A stretch of 64,000 nucleotides of DNA, from contig DHXP01000018.1 of assembly GCA_002413745.1 (NCBI GenBank), forward strand, positions 81,231-145,230. The letters run 5' to 3'. How positions within the stretch are numbered: the stretch's first letter is position 1; every line of letters starts with the position of its first letter. The position numbers and the translations under genes were made by a program. Shown here piece by piece: positions 53,940-62,456 of the stretch. The notes under the pieces are model-generated. The model was not told where the DNA came from and did no database searches. It was given only the letters and a program-made list of their open reading frames with translations. The stretch comes from Flavobacterium sp. UBA5153 (GTDB taxonomy: Bacteria > Bacteroidota > Bacteroidia > Flavobacteriales > Flavobacteriaceae).

Positions 53940-55082
53940 ATGATAAAAGAAGTTTTCATATCTGAAACCAATTGCATCACGCCCATCGGGTTTGATGTAG
54001 CCACCAATGTCAAAAATATTGTCAATGAGGTTTCCGGCATTCAATTGCATCAAAATCAATCGTTGATAAAAACGCCTTTTTACGCTTCTATTATTGATTC
54101 AGCCCAATTAAATAAGGCTTTCGCCAAAGTTGCTCCAGCTGAAAAATATTCCAAACTGGAAAAAATGATGATTTTGGCACTGCAACCCATTGTTGAAAAT
54201 TCAAAATTGGATTTGGACGGGAAAACGGGTTTTATTCTTTCCACCACAAAAGGAAATATAACTGCTTTAGAAAATTCATCAGAAGAAAATATCCAGAAAG
54301 CACAGTTGCATCAATTAGCAAAAACCATTGCCCATTTCTTCGGATTTGAAACCGAACCTATCGTGGTTTCCAATGCTTGTGTTTCAGGAATTTTGGCCGT
54401 TTCGGTGGCCAAAAGATTAGTGCAAAGCGGAATGTATGACAACATTTTTGTAGTTGCCGGTGATGTAATTTCTGAGTTTGTTTTGTCAGGATTCAATTCC
54501 TTTCAGGCCATGAGCGATTTGCCTTGTAAGCCGTATTCAAAAAACAGAAACGGAGTTACTTTAGGCGAAGCATCAGCTGCGGTTTTGGTAACATCCAATA
54601 AAGAAAATGCCAAAATAAAAATCATCGGTGATGGTTCCATTAACGATGCCAATCATATTTCCGGACCTTCAAGAACTGGAGAAGGACTTTTTAGAAGCAT
54701 CGAAAGTGCTTTGGCGGAAGCCAAAATAAATCCCAATCAAATTGATTATATCTCGGCACACGGGACGGCAACCTCCTTTAATGATGAAATGGAAGCGATT
54801 GCTTTCAACAGATCAGGATTGGGAAATGTACCATTAAATAGTTTAAAAGGATTTTACGGACATACATTAGGCGCTTCCGGATTGCTGGAAACCGTCATCG
54901 GAATACAATCTGTTCTCGAAAGTAAATTATTTGCTTCTTTGGGTTTTGATGAATTGGGCGTGAGTCAACCCATTAATATCATTGAAAAAAGTGAAGATAA
55001 AACCATCAATTATTTCCTGAAAACGGCTTCTGGTTTTGGGGGCTGTAACACGGCAGTTTTATTCGAAAAAATGAAAAAATGA
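53940..55082 (+). CDS. Beta-ketoacyl-ACP synthase (FabF type), active-site complete
   Basis: 380 residues. An elongating ketosynthase with C147 (SNACVSGIL) and the two histidines in SAHGTATSFND and GHTLGASG. It belongs with the half-size partner encoded 4 bp upstream of its stop (55079), the layout of ApeO/ApeC-type ketosynthase plus chain-length factor in aryl-polyene systems. It probably extends the polyene from the p-coumaroyl starter. The substrate is inferred from context. Confidence 0.85.
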   Translation: MIKEVFISETNCITPIGFDVATNVKNIVNEVSGIQLHQNQSLIKTPFYASIIDSAQLNKAFAKVAPAEKYSKLEKMMILALQPIVENSKLDLDGKTGFILSTTKGNITALENSSEENIQKAQLHQLAKTIAHFFGFETEPIVVSNACVSGILAVSVAKRLVQSGMYDNIFVVAGDVISEFVLSGFNSFQAMSDLPCKPYSKNRNGVTLGEASAAVLVTSNKENAKIKIIGDGSINDANHISGPSRTGEGLFRSIESALAEAKINPNQIDYISAHGTATSFNDEMEAIAFNRSGLGNVPLNSLKGFYGHTLGASGLLETVIGIQSVLESKLFASLGFDELGVSQPINIIEKSEDKTINYFLKTASGFGGCNTAVLFEKMKK

Positions 55083-55696
55083 TAGAAAACAAAACCTACA
55101 TAAAATCCTTTTGTACGATTCAAAATAACGAAATTATTCTGAACGGGGAAACGATTTTTAAAACAGAACCAACCGTATTCTCTGATTTTTCAAAGAAAGC
55201 CTTTCGAAATTTCGAAATAGATTATCCCAAATTTTTCAAAATGGATAATTTGAGCAAGCTTGCTTTTTTAGGAGCCGAACTACTTTTGAAAAATGAAATC
55301 GACAACACAAAAGAAAATAACATAGCCTTGGTTTTTGCCAATAAATCATCGAGTTTAGATACCGATGTGAAATACCAAAAGTCTATTTCCGATGCAGCAA
55401 ATTATTTTCCGAGTCCCGCCGTTTTTGTTTATACATTACCCAATATTTGTCTTGGAGAAATTAGTATCCGGCACCAATTGAAAAGTGAGAATTCTTTCTT
55501 TATATTTGAGGCATTCAATCCGGTATTTATGGAGAATTATGCAAACGTTCTTATAAATATAAAAAAAGCAGATAAAGTACTTTGTGGCTGGGTCGAATAT
55601 TTTGACGAAGAATATAAAGCTTTCCTTTATTTAGTCGCATCAGAAGGGAATACGAAACATCAAAAAGAATCATTAGAAACATTATATAACAAGTAA
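55079..55696 (+). CDS. Half-size ketosynthase-like protein (ApeC-like chain-length factor)
   Basis: 205 residues. It covers only the N-terminal half of a ketosynthase (the Ketoacyl-synt_2 type): SPAVFVYTLPNICLGEISIRHQL (in part, about 118-140) aligns with the loop before the active site of true synthases, but no catalytic Cys-His-His set is present. Such proteins pair with a full synthase and set chain length. It overlaps the synthase gene by 4 bp (ATGA). Recognition of the family is from motif shape, so confidence is moderate. Confidence 0.65.
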   Translation: MIENKTYIKSFCTIQNNEIILNGETIFKTEPTVFSDFSKKAFRNFEIDYPKFFKMDNLSKLAFLGAELLLKNEIDNTKENNIALVFANKSSSLDTDVKYQKSISDAANYFPSPAVFVYTLPNICLGEISIRHQLKSENSFFIFEAFNPVFMENYANVLINIKKADKVLCGWVEYFDEEYKAFLYLVASEGNTKHQKESLETLYNK

Positions 55697-55698
55697 TT

Positions 55699-55956
55699 AT
55701 GGAAGCATTAAAACAGGAATTAAAAGAAAAAATAATAGCAGTTTTGAACTTGGAAGATATCAATTTGGAAGACATCAACGACAATGACCCATTATTTGGA
55801 GACGGTTTAGGATTGGATTCTATCGATGCTTTAGAGCTTATCGTAATGTTAGATAAAGATTATGGAATTAAATTGGTTGACCCAAAAGAAGGGAAAACGA
55901 TCTTCCAATCTATCGAAACAATGGCTGCTTATATTTCAGCTAACAGAACAAAATAA
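55699..55956 (+). CDS. Acyl carrier protein
   Basis: 85 residues. The phosphopantetheine attachment serine is S41 in GLGLDSIDALE. This is a dedicated carrier for the cluster, in the middle of the ketosynthase genes, two bases after the previous gene. No second ACP was found in the window; the dar step may use the housekeeping ACP. Confidence 0.93.
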   Translation: MEALKQELKEKIIAVLNLEDINLEDINDNDPLFGDGLGLDSIDALELIVMLDKDYGIKLVDPKEGKTIFQSIETMAAYISANRTK

Positions 55957-55968
55957 TCTAAAATTAAA

Positions 55969-57168
55969 ATGAAAGGAGTTGCCATAACTGGAATGGGAAT
56001 TATCTCTGCTATTGGAAATTCAGTAGAAGAGAATTTTATTTCGTTAGTAAATAATAAAGTTGCGATTACGACCATCGAAAACATTTCGACGGTTCATGCA
56101 GCAGTAATTAAAGTTGGTGAAATCAAGAAAACCAATCAGCAATTAGTGGATGAACTCCAACTTTCTTCAGATAATAATTTCTCAAGAACTGCCTTGCTTG
56201 GAGTAATTGCAGCAAAACAAGCGGTTCGTAATTCAGGAATTACTTCGATTAATGAATACAAAACGGGATTGATTTCTGCAACAAGTGTTGGCGGAATGGA
56301 TATGACCGAAAGGTATTATTACGACTATTTTGAAAATGAAGCATTACTAAAATACATCAGCTGTCATGAAGGTGGCGATGTGGCTCAAAAAATTGCGGAT
56401 GAATTGGGTTTAGAAGGAATGGTTACAACAATAAGTACGGCTTGTTCTTCGGCTGCCAATGCGATTATGCTTGGCGCACGGTTGATTAAAGCTGGAAAAT
56501 TAGACCGAGTAATTGTTGGTGGAACTGATGCTTTAACAAAATTTACGATTAACGGTTTTAAGACCTTAATGATTTTATCGGACACCAATAATATGCCTTT
56601 TGACAATAACAGGAAAGGGTTAAATTTAGGAGAAGCAGCCGCTTTTTTAGTGTTGGAATCCGAAGCTATTGTAAAAAAAGAAAATAAAAAAGTATTGGCG
56701 CGGGTTTCCGGATATGGAAATGCAAACGATGCTTTTCATCAAACTGCCTCTTCAGAAAATGGTGACGGCGCTTTTTTGGCGATGGAAAAAGCATTCCAGG
56801 TTGCTCATTTAAAACCAGAACAAATAGATTATATCAATGTTCACGGAACGGCAACTCCCAATAATGATTTATCAGAAGGAAGAGCTATTGTTAGGATTTT
56901 TGGAGACGAAAACGTGCCGGATTTCAGTTCTACAAAACCTTTTACGGGACATACTTTAGCAGCAGCTGCGGCTATTGAAGCTGTTTATAGTGTTTTGGCG
57001 ATTCAGAATGATGTGGTTTTTCCCAATCTGAATTTCAAAACACCAATGGAGGAATTCAATTTGATTCCGCAAACAACTTTAAAACATAAAAATATTGAAC
57101 ACGTATTGTCCAATTCTTTTGGATTTGGCGGAAATTGTTCCTCTCTTATATTTTCAAAAAGCGAATGA
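55969..57168 (+). CDS. Beta-ketoacyl-ACP synthase (FabF type), second copy, active-site complete
   Basis: 399 residues with C159 (ISTACSSAANAIM) and the histidines in NVHGTATPNND and FTGHTLAAAA. Its partner gene 57165-58244 overlaps it by 4 bp and encodes a synthase-like protein with no catalytic residues, so the two probably form the second KS/chain-length-factor pair. It could make the alkyl chains of the resorcinol or share in polyene extension; sequence alone does not decide. Confidence 0.88.
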   Translation: MKGVAITGMGIISAIGNSVEENFISLVNNKVAITTIENISTVHAAVIKVGEIKKTNQQLVDELQLSSDNNFSRTALLGVIAAKQAVRNSGITSINEYKTGLISATSVGGMDMTERYYYDYFENEALLKYISCHEGGDVAQKIADELGLEGMVTTISTACSSAANAIMLGARLIKAGKLDRVIVGGTDALTKFTINGFKTLMILSDTNNMPFDNNRKGLNLGEAAAFLVLESEAIVKKENKKVLARVSGYGNANDAFHQTASSENGDGAFLAMEKAFQVAHLKPEQIDYINVHGTATPNNDLSEGRAIVRIFGDENVPDFSSTKPFTGHTLAAAAAIEAVYSVLAIQNDVVFPNLNFKTPMEEFNLIPQTTLKHKNIEHVLSNSFGFGGNCSSLIFSKSE

Positions 57169-58244
57169 GAAAGACTTATATCAATGGCGTAGGCTGTATT
57201 TCGGCACAAAAAACATTTGATGCTATTTTTTTGGAAGAAGCCGAAATAAATGAAAACGATACGATACTTGCGTTAAAAGTTCCAGTTTATAAAGATTTTA
57301 TTTCACCGGTCGCCATCAGAAGAATGGCAAAAGGCGTGAAAAACGGAATTGTAGCTTCGGCACTTGCTATGAAAGAAGCGCAGGTAGAAACCGTTGATGC
57401 CATTATTACCGGAACCGGTATGGGTTGCATCGAAGATTCGGAGAAATTTTTAAAAGCAATTCTTGATGATAAGGAAGAATTTCTGACTCCAACTTCTTTT
57501 ATTCAATCGACACACAATACCGTTGGAGCCCAAATTGCTTTGGGACTGCAATGCAAAGCCTATAATTTAACGTATGTAAATGGTTCCGTTTCATTTGAAT
57601 CGGCTCTTTTGGATGCGAAAATGAAAATTGAGGAACACGAAGCTTCAACAATTTTAATTGGAGGGATTGATGAAACTGCCGATTTTACAATGTCGGTTTT
57701 CAAATTGGCGGGATTTATAAAAAAAGAAAACGAAAGTCCCTATAAAGTTTTAAACTCGACTACAAAAGGTGCCGTTTACGGTGAAGGCGCTACTTTTTTT
57801 GTTGTAGAAGATAAAAAACAAGATTTTACGTATGCTGAAGTTTTGGATGTTGAAATCCTAAATAAACTGAAAGCTGATGAGGTGGAAGCGAAAATTACCG
57901 CTTTTTTAAAATCGAATTCATTGCAAATTTCAGATATTGATGCCGTAGTTTTAGGTTACAATGGAGATGTAGAATTTGATTCTTATTATAAAACACTTTC
58001 TGAAAACGCTTTTGCGAATACTCCGCAGGTATATTACAAACATTTAAGCGGTGAGTACAATACAGCGTCTGCATTTGGATTATGGGTTGGCGCAAAAATT
58101 ATCAAAACACAGCAGATTCCCAAAATTTTAAAAGTAAATCCGTTAGAAAATTCGGAATATAAAAAAATACTGTTATACAATCAATACAAAGGAATTGATC
58201 ATAGTTTTACCTTAATTTCAAAATGTTTGAATCTGAAATCATAG
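57165..58244 (+). CDS. Ketosynthase-like chain-length factor lacking all catalytic residues
   Basis: 359 residues from the ATG at 57165 (a TTG at 57135 lies in the preceding gene). The ketosynthase fold is retained (SFIQSTHNTVGAQIA; FESALLDAK), but the catalytic Cys is N139 (TYVNGSVSFE), the first His site reads LGYNGDVEFD, and the second reads LSGEYNTASA where active synthases have GH. Known chain-length factors of type II polyketide synthases also lack this triad, so a structural partner role fits. Overlaps the active synthase gene by ATGA. Confidence 0.8.
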   Translation: MRKTYINGVGCISAQKTFDAIFLEEAEINENDTILALKVPVYKDFISPVAIRRMAKGVKNGIVASALAMKEAQVETVDAIITGTGMGCIEDSEKFLKAILDDKEEFLTPTSFIQSTHNTVGAQIALGLQCKAYNLTYVNGSVSFESALLDAKMKIEEHEASTILIGGIDETADFTMSVFKLAGFIKKENESPYKVLNSTTKGAVYGEGATFFVVEDKKQDFTYAEVLDVEILNKLKADEVEAKITAFLKSNSLQISDIDAVVLGYNGDVEFDSYYKTLSENAFANTPQVYYKHLSGEYNTASAFGLWVGAKIIKTQQIPKILKVNPLENSEYKKILLYNQYKGIDHSFTLISKCLNLKS

Positions 58245-58563
58245 CTTTCAAACAACACTTAAAACAGATCTAAAATTGCTTTTTAGAAACCATTATTTGA
58301 TAAAAGAGCAATTTGAAGATGCTACAAATAAAGTTTATAAATCTTAAGAAGGTAACAAGGTATAACTATCTTTTTATATCAAAAGGCGACGAAAAACTTT
58401 TTAAAATAGTGCATTTCTCTAAAAGAAAAGAAAAAATAAACATCGGTTTTACTTCAAAAAACAATATTTTTGCTGAAAGAATTGAATTTTTCAAAATTAC
58501 AAAACACTAATCTTGTTTATCAAATAGGAGCTACCTATGCTTTTGGCCTAAAATAAAACAAAC
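58245..58563. pseudogene. Gap with possible remnants of decayed genes
   Basis: No intact gene is evident. One frame (about 58450-58556) reads continuously into ELNFSKLQNTNLVYQIGATYAFGLK and a stop, which looks like the last strands of an outer-membrane beta-barrel protein, but the frame opens only some 35 codons earlier. Another frame (58313-58510) gives a 65-residue Lys-rich ORF with no family resemblance. I take the region as eroded coding sequence, with low confidence. Confidence 0.3.
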
Positions 58564-58935
58564 ATGCTTCTAAAAGATTTTTATAAAATACTTTCATTAG
58601 AAAAAACCGATACTCAAAAGTATTTGGCTATCATTTTGATTAATGAAAAGCACGATGTTTTCAAAGGACATTTTCCGGGAAATCCAATTATGCCCGGAGT
58701 TTGCATGATGCAAATTATTAAAGAGCTGACCGAACAAATCACACAATTTCCATTGATACTGCAAACACTTTCGAACGTTAAGTTTATGGCATTAATTAAT
58801 CCTGATAAAACTCCCGAATTGCGTTTAGAATTAGATGTCACAATAACGGATGAGGATTTGGTTAAAGTAAAAAACGCCACCTTTTTTAATGAAACAGTAG
58901 CTTTAAAATTAAGCGGTGTTTATAAAAGAATATAA
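58564..58935 (+). CDS. FabA/FabZ-like 3-hydroxyacyl-ACP dehydratase (ApeI-like)
   Basis: 123 residues. A hot-dog dehydratase with the complete loop GHFPGNPIMPG and H36. The acidic residue that follows in FabZ is not obvious (VCMMQIIKE, where FabZ has a Glu), as in ApeI-type enzymes. Together with the two ApeP-like proteins it gives the cluster three dehydratase-like subunits. It precedes the 161-residue exported protein by 2 bp. Confidence 0.85.
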   Translation: MLLKDFYKILSLEKTDTQKYLAIILINEKHDVFKGHFPGNPIMPGVCMMQIIKELTEQITQFPLILQTLSNVKFMALINPDKTPELRLELDVTITDEDLVKVKNATFFNETVALKLSGVYKRI

Positions 58936-58937
58936 TT

Positions 58938-59423
58938 ATGAAATTGATATTTTCCTTATTCGTATTCCTTAATTTTTTCAATAATCCGGATATTTCCGAG
59001 ATTAGAAAAAGCTATTTCAATGCGGCAAATTCTGAAAGTCTTTCAAAAAATTTTTCTTCAAAACTTTCTGGAGTTACCAATGAAAGCGATAAAACATTAG
59101 TAGCCTACAAGGGCGCATCGATAGCATTGATGTCAAAATTTGCAAAGAAGATAGCAGACAAGATTGATGATTTTAAAGAAGGGGCAAAGCTTGTGGAATT
59201 TGCTGTGGTAAGTGAACCAAATAACATAGAAATACGGTTAATCAGGTTAAGTATTCAGGGGAACGTTCCCAAAATTGTAAAATACAACAGCAATAAGAAA
59301 GAAGACAAAGACTTTATATTAGCTCATTACAAAGAACAATCTGGCGCTTTAAAAGAGTATGTGAAAAATTTTATGCTGCAATCCAAAAGTTTTTCAGCAG
59401 CAGAAAAGCAAACTATTAAATAG
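58938..59423 (+). CDS. Exported protein of unknown function in the flexirubin cluster
   Basis: 161 residues. A short signal peptide-like start (MKLIFSLFVFLNFFNN) and a helical body rich in Lys, Ser and Glu (SEIRKSYFNAANS; VAYKGASIALMSKFAKKIADKIDDF). It resembles conserved hypothetical proteins that accompany flexirubin genes but I cannot assign a family. It is directly behind the dehydratase gene and in front of a glycosyltransferase pseudogene, so its function may be tied to the later, lipid-like steps or to localisation. Confidence 0.6.
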   Translation: MKLIFSLFVFLNFFNNPDISEIRKSYFNAANSESLSKNFSSKLSGVTNESDKTLVAYKGASIALMSKFAKKIADKIDDFKEGAKLVEFAVVSEPNNIEIRLIRLSIQGNVPKIVKYNSNKKEDKDFILAHYKEQSGALKEYVKNFMLQSKSFSAAEKQTIK

Positions 59424-59438
59424 TTAAAGCAGCAATAA

Positions 59439-59755
59439 CTGATATGGAGGCTATTTTTATCTGAAACGGAGTACATCAATCAACTGAAAGGTTGTATTAT
59501 TGTACCAACGTATTATAACTGCAAAACGTTGAAACGGATTCTGGATTCCATTTTGAAATACATTTCAAATATAATTGTTGTTAACGACGGATCAACTGAT
59601 GACACAGCCAAAATCCTTGAAAATTATCCGCAATCAGTTAAATCCATCTTTCAGAAAATTTCAAAAAAGGAATGGCTTTGAGAGCTGGATTTGAAAAAGC
59701 ATTAACCAAAGAAATCACGAACCTTCCGGAAAAGCGGGTCATTGAAAAGTATTAA
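59439..59755 (+). pseudogene. Glycosyltransferase family 2 pseudogene, frameshifted and internally deleted
   Basis: Open from 59439, the first part reads LKGCIIVPTYYNCKTLKRIL and NIIVVNDGSTDDTAKILENYP, the nucleotide-sugar-binding start of a family 2 (dolichol-phosphate-mannose-synthase-like) transferase. A stop is reached at 59680. One frame over, GMALRAGFEKAL continues the family pattern, then KEITNLPEKRVIEKY and a stop at 59755. The frame jump, plus loss of the catalytic middle and C-terminal regions, means the product cannot function. Such a transferase gene is often present in complete flexirubin clusters. Confidence 0.75.
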
Positions 59756-59778
59756 AAAAAAATCAAAATAAAATTACA

Positions 59779-61077
59779 ATGATTCCAAAAATTGAAATCG
59801 CTACTGCAGCCGAAATTAAACTTTTTCAGGAGCAAAAACTTTTGGAACTTTTAGAATACGTCAATCAAAAGTCGCCATTTTACAAAAGACTTTTTGCCAA
59901 TGAAAATATTGTAATTGGCAGCATCAAAACGATTGAAGATTTACAGCTTTTGCCGGTCACTACAAAAGAAGATTTGCAAAAATACAATGACGATTTTCGG
60001 TGTGTTCCTATTAATAAAATCATTGATTATACCACAACATCTGGAACATTGGGAGAACCGGTAACTTTTGGTTTAACAGATAAAGATTTGGATAGATTGG
60101 CCTATAATGAAGCTATTTCTTTTGATTGTGCCGGAATAAAAGAAGGTGACATCGTGCAGTTGATGACTACAATTGACAGAAGATTCATGGCGGGTTTGGC
60201 CTATTTTTTAGGTTTGCGAAAAATGAAAGTTGGCATAATCCGTGTTGGTGCCGGGATTCCGGAATTGCAATGGGATTCCATTCTGAAATATAAACCAACC
60301 TATTTGGTGACTGTTCCGTCATTTTTATTGAAACTTATCGAATTTGCCGAAGCCCATGATATCGACTACAATAATTCAGGAATAAAAGGAGCTGTTTGCA
60401 TTGGAGAATCGCTTCGAAACCAGGATTTTTCGATGAATGTTTTGTCAAAAAAAATCACTGATAAATGGAATATTAAGCTATTTTCGACTTATGCTTCTAC
60501 CGAAATGAGCACCGCTTTTACCGAATGCCAACAATCTATTGGTGGTCACCATCATCCGGAATTAATTATTGTTGAGGTTTTAGATGAAAATAATAAGCCG
60601 GTCAAGAATGGCGAATCGGGTGAGTTAACATTTACCACATTAGGAATAGAAGCCATGCCGTTAGTGCGTTTCAAAACAGGGGATATTGTGCAATTGCATA
60701 CAGAAGCCTGCGATTGTGGAAGAAATACGTTGCGGGTTGGGCCCGTTATTGGCAGAAAACAGCAAATGATTAAATACAAGGGTACAACTTTATATCCACC
60801 AGCAATGAATGATGTTTTGAATATTTTTGAAAATATTGAAAGCCACATTATTGAAATTTCCACTAATGAGTTGGGAACTGACGAAATTTTAATAAAAATC
60901 GCCGTCAAACAACAATCAGAAATTTTTTTACAACAAATAAAAGATCATTTCAGAGCTAAGTTAAGGGTAACTCCAAAAATTGAATTTACTACCAAAGAAT
61001 ACCTAAATTCCTTGATTTTTAATCCAATGAGCAGAAAGCCAATTCGTTTTTTTGACTATAGAAAGAATACGCTTTAA
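59779..61077 (+). CDS. PaaK-like AMP-forming acyl-CoA ligase
   Basis: 432 residues. A phenylacetate-CoA-ligase-like adenylating enzyme: the phosphate-binding loop is TTSGTLGEP (86-94), the aromatic/acyl site strand STYASTEMSTAFTE follows, the AMP-binding aspartate lies in VRFKTGDIVQ, and the C-terminal lid covers about 330-432. In the cluster it should activate p-coumarate made by the lyase at 44505, loading the polyene starter on CoA or ACP. Its starting ATG follows the pseudogene by 24 bp. Last gene of the cluster in this window. Confidence 0.85.
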   Translation: MIPKIEIATAAEIKLFQEQKLLELLEYVNQKSPFYKRLFANENIVIGSIKTIEDLQLLPVTTKEDLQKYNDDFRCVPINKIIDYTTTSGTLGEPVTFGLTDKDLDRLAYNEAISFDCAGIKEGDIVQLMTTIDRRFMAGLAYFLGLRKMKVGIIRVGAGIPELQWDSILKYKPTYLVTVPSFLLKLIEFAEAHDIDYNNSGIKGAVCIGESLRNQDFSMNVLSKKITDKWNIKLFSTYASTEMSTAFTECQQSIGGHHHPELIIVEVLDENNKPVKNGESGELTFTTLGIEAMPLVRFKTGDIVQLHTEACDCGRNTLRVGPVIGRKQQMIKYKGTTLYPPAMNDVLNIFENIESHIIEISTNELGTDEILIKIAVKQQSEIFLQQIKDHFRAKLRVTPKIEFTTKEYLNSLIFNPMSRKPIRFFDYRKNTL

Positions 61078-61132
61078 AGTTATAAAACTGAGTCCGTTAT
61101 TATTCATCTGGTATCTATTCATCTAAAAGTTG

Positions 61133-61140
61133 TAATTTTG
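61133..61140 (+). promoter_or_regulatory. Possible -7 element of dusB
   Basis: TAATTTTG matches TAnnTTTG and lies 16 bp before the dusB ATG. No clear TTG element at the right distance. Confidence 0.35.
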
Positions 61141-61156
61141 CCACAAATTCAAGAAA

Positions 61157-62149
61157 ATGGTCAAGATTGGCAACATAGAATTACCTGATTTCCCTTTACT
61201 TCTCGCGCCTATGGAAGACGTGAGCGATCCGCCATTCCGCAGATTGTGCAAAACCTACGGCGCTGATTTGATGTATTCGGAATTTATTTCCTCCGAAGGG
61301 TTAATTCGGGATGCCATCAAAAGCCGAATGAAATTGGATATTTTCGATTATGAAAGGCCAGTTGGTATCCAGATTTTTGGTGGAGACGAAGAGGCAATGG
61401 CACTTTCTTCCAAGATTGTTACAACCGTAAAACCGGACTTAATAGATATTAATTTTGGTTGTCCCGTTAAGAAAGTGGTTTGCAAAGGCGCTGGAGCGGG
61501 AGTTTTAAAAGATGTCGATTTGATGATTCGTTTGACTAAAGCCGTTATTGATAGTACCGGCTTGCCCGTTACCGTAAAAACCCGTTTGGGTTGGGACGAT
61601 AATTCCATCAATATTGATGAGGTAGCCGAGCGTTTGCAAGATATTGGTGTCGCTGCTTTGAGCATTCACGCCCGAACTCGTGCCCAAATGTACAAAGGCC
61701 ATTCCGATTGGTCGCATATTGCACGCGTGAAAAATAACCCTAGAATCACGATGCCAATTTTTGGAAACGGCGATATTGATTCTCCCGAAAAAGCTTTACA
61801 CTATAAAAATGAGTATGGTATCGACGGAATTATGATTGGTCGTGCCGCCATTGGTTATCCTTGGATTTTCGATGAAATTAAACATTATTTCAAAACAGGT
61901 GAACATTTGGCAAAACCAACCGTAGCTAATCGTGTTGAAGCCGTTCGTAACCACCTCACTTGGGCAATGGAATGGAAAGGTGAAAGGCTTGGAATTGTAG
62001 AAACGCGTCCTCATTATTCTAATTATTTCAAAGGAATTCACTCTTTTAAAGAATACAGACAAAAACTGGTTACTCTAAGCACTCCTGTAGAATTATTTGC
62101 TGTTTTGAATGAAATTGAAGAAGCTTATTCGGATTATCAGGTTGTTTAG
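61157..62149 (+). CDS. dusB: tRNA-dihydrouridine synthase B
   Basis: 330 residues. A FMN-dependent enzyme that reduces uridine in tRNA D-loops. The catalytic cysteine is C102 (NFGCPVKKV), the substrate and FMN contacts lie in LAPMEDVSDPPFRR (16-29) and VKTRLGWDD, and SIHARTRAQMYKG and IFGNGDIDSPE are typical of the DusB branch. Cytoplasmic housekeeping gene outside the flexirubin cluster, with its own promoter-like sequence. Confidence 0.94.
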   Translation: MVKIGNIELPDFPLLLAPMEDVSDPPFRRLCKTYGADLMYSEFISSEGLIRDAIKSRMKLDIFDYERPVGIQIFGGDEEAMALSSKIVTTVKPDLIDINFGCPVKKVVCKGAGAGVLKDVDLMIRLTKAVIDSTGLPVTVKTRLGWDDNSINIDEVAERLQDIGVAALSIHARTRAQMYKGHSDWSHIARVKNNPRITMPIFGNGDIDSPEKALHYKNEYGIDGIMIGRAAIGYPWIFDEIKHYFKTGEHLAKPTVANRVEAVRNHLTWAMEWKGERLGIVETRPHYSNYFKGIHSFKEYRQKLVTLSTPVELFAVLNEIEEAYSDYQVV

Positions 62150-62196
62150 ATTTTTACAAGAAAGTTAAAGTCAATTATTTTTTCGCTAAATTTTAT

Positions 62197-62204
62197 TATA
62201 TTTG
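62197..62204 (+). promoter_or_regulatory. Possible -7 element of the RelBE-like pair
   Basis: TATATTTG matches TAnnTTTG and lies 19 bp before the likely ATG at 62223. No clear TTG element is seen. Confidence 0.35.
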
Positions 62205-62222
62205 TTATAAATAATTTTGATT

Positions 62223-62456
62223 ATGAGTGTTCAAACCGAAAAATCTTTTTTAATTGATTTACTTCAAAACATCAATGACGTTTCTATCATTCAGAAAGTG
62301 AAGAATTTTGTATTGCACGAAATCGAACCCGTTTCTTTATCAGAAAATCAAAAAAAAGAACTAGATAAAAGGTTATTGGAACATCAAGAAAATCCTAAAT
62401 CTGGAGTAGACGCACTTGAGTTTTTAGATTCTTTAAAATCTAAATATGAGTTATAA
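62223..62456 (+). CDS. RelB-like antitoxin, addiction-module component type
   Basis: 77 residues from the ATG at 62223 (a TTG two codons upstream is less likely). The composition is that of short addiction-module antitoxins: an N-terminal helical part (FLIDLLQNINDVSIIQKVKNF), then a charged segment (LSENQKKELDKRLLEHQENPKSG) that in RelB/addiction components wraps the toxin. The toxin reading frame starts inside this gene (ATG 62446), an 11-bp overlap typical of such pairs. With the toxin broken, the antitoxin is probably orphaned. Confidence 0.65.
   Translation: MSVQTEKSFLIDLLQNINDVSIIQKVKNFVLHEIEPVSLSENQKKELDKRLLEHQENPKSGVDALEFLDSLKSKYEL

Noticed and set aside
57135-57164. TTG start for the chain-length-factor-like gene
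   Set aside because: The ten extra codons lie inside the preceding ketosynthase gene; the ATG at 57165 gives the typical ATGA overlap.
62217-62222. TTG start for the RelB-like antitoxin
   Set aside because: The ATG two codons later is a better start and leaves a normal leader after the promoter-like element.
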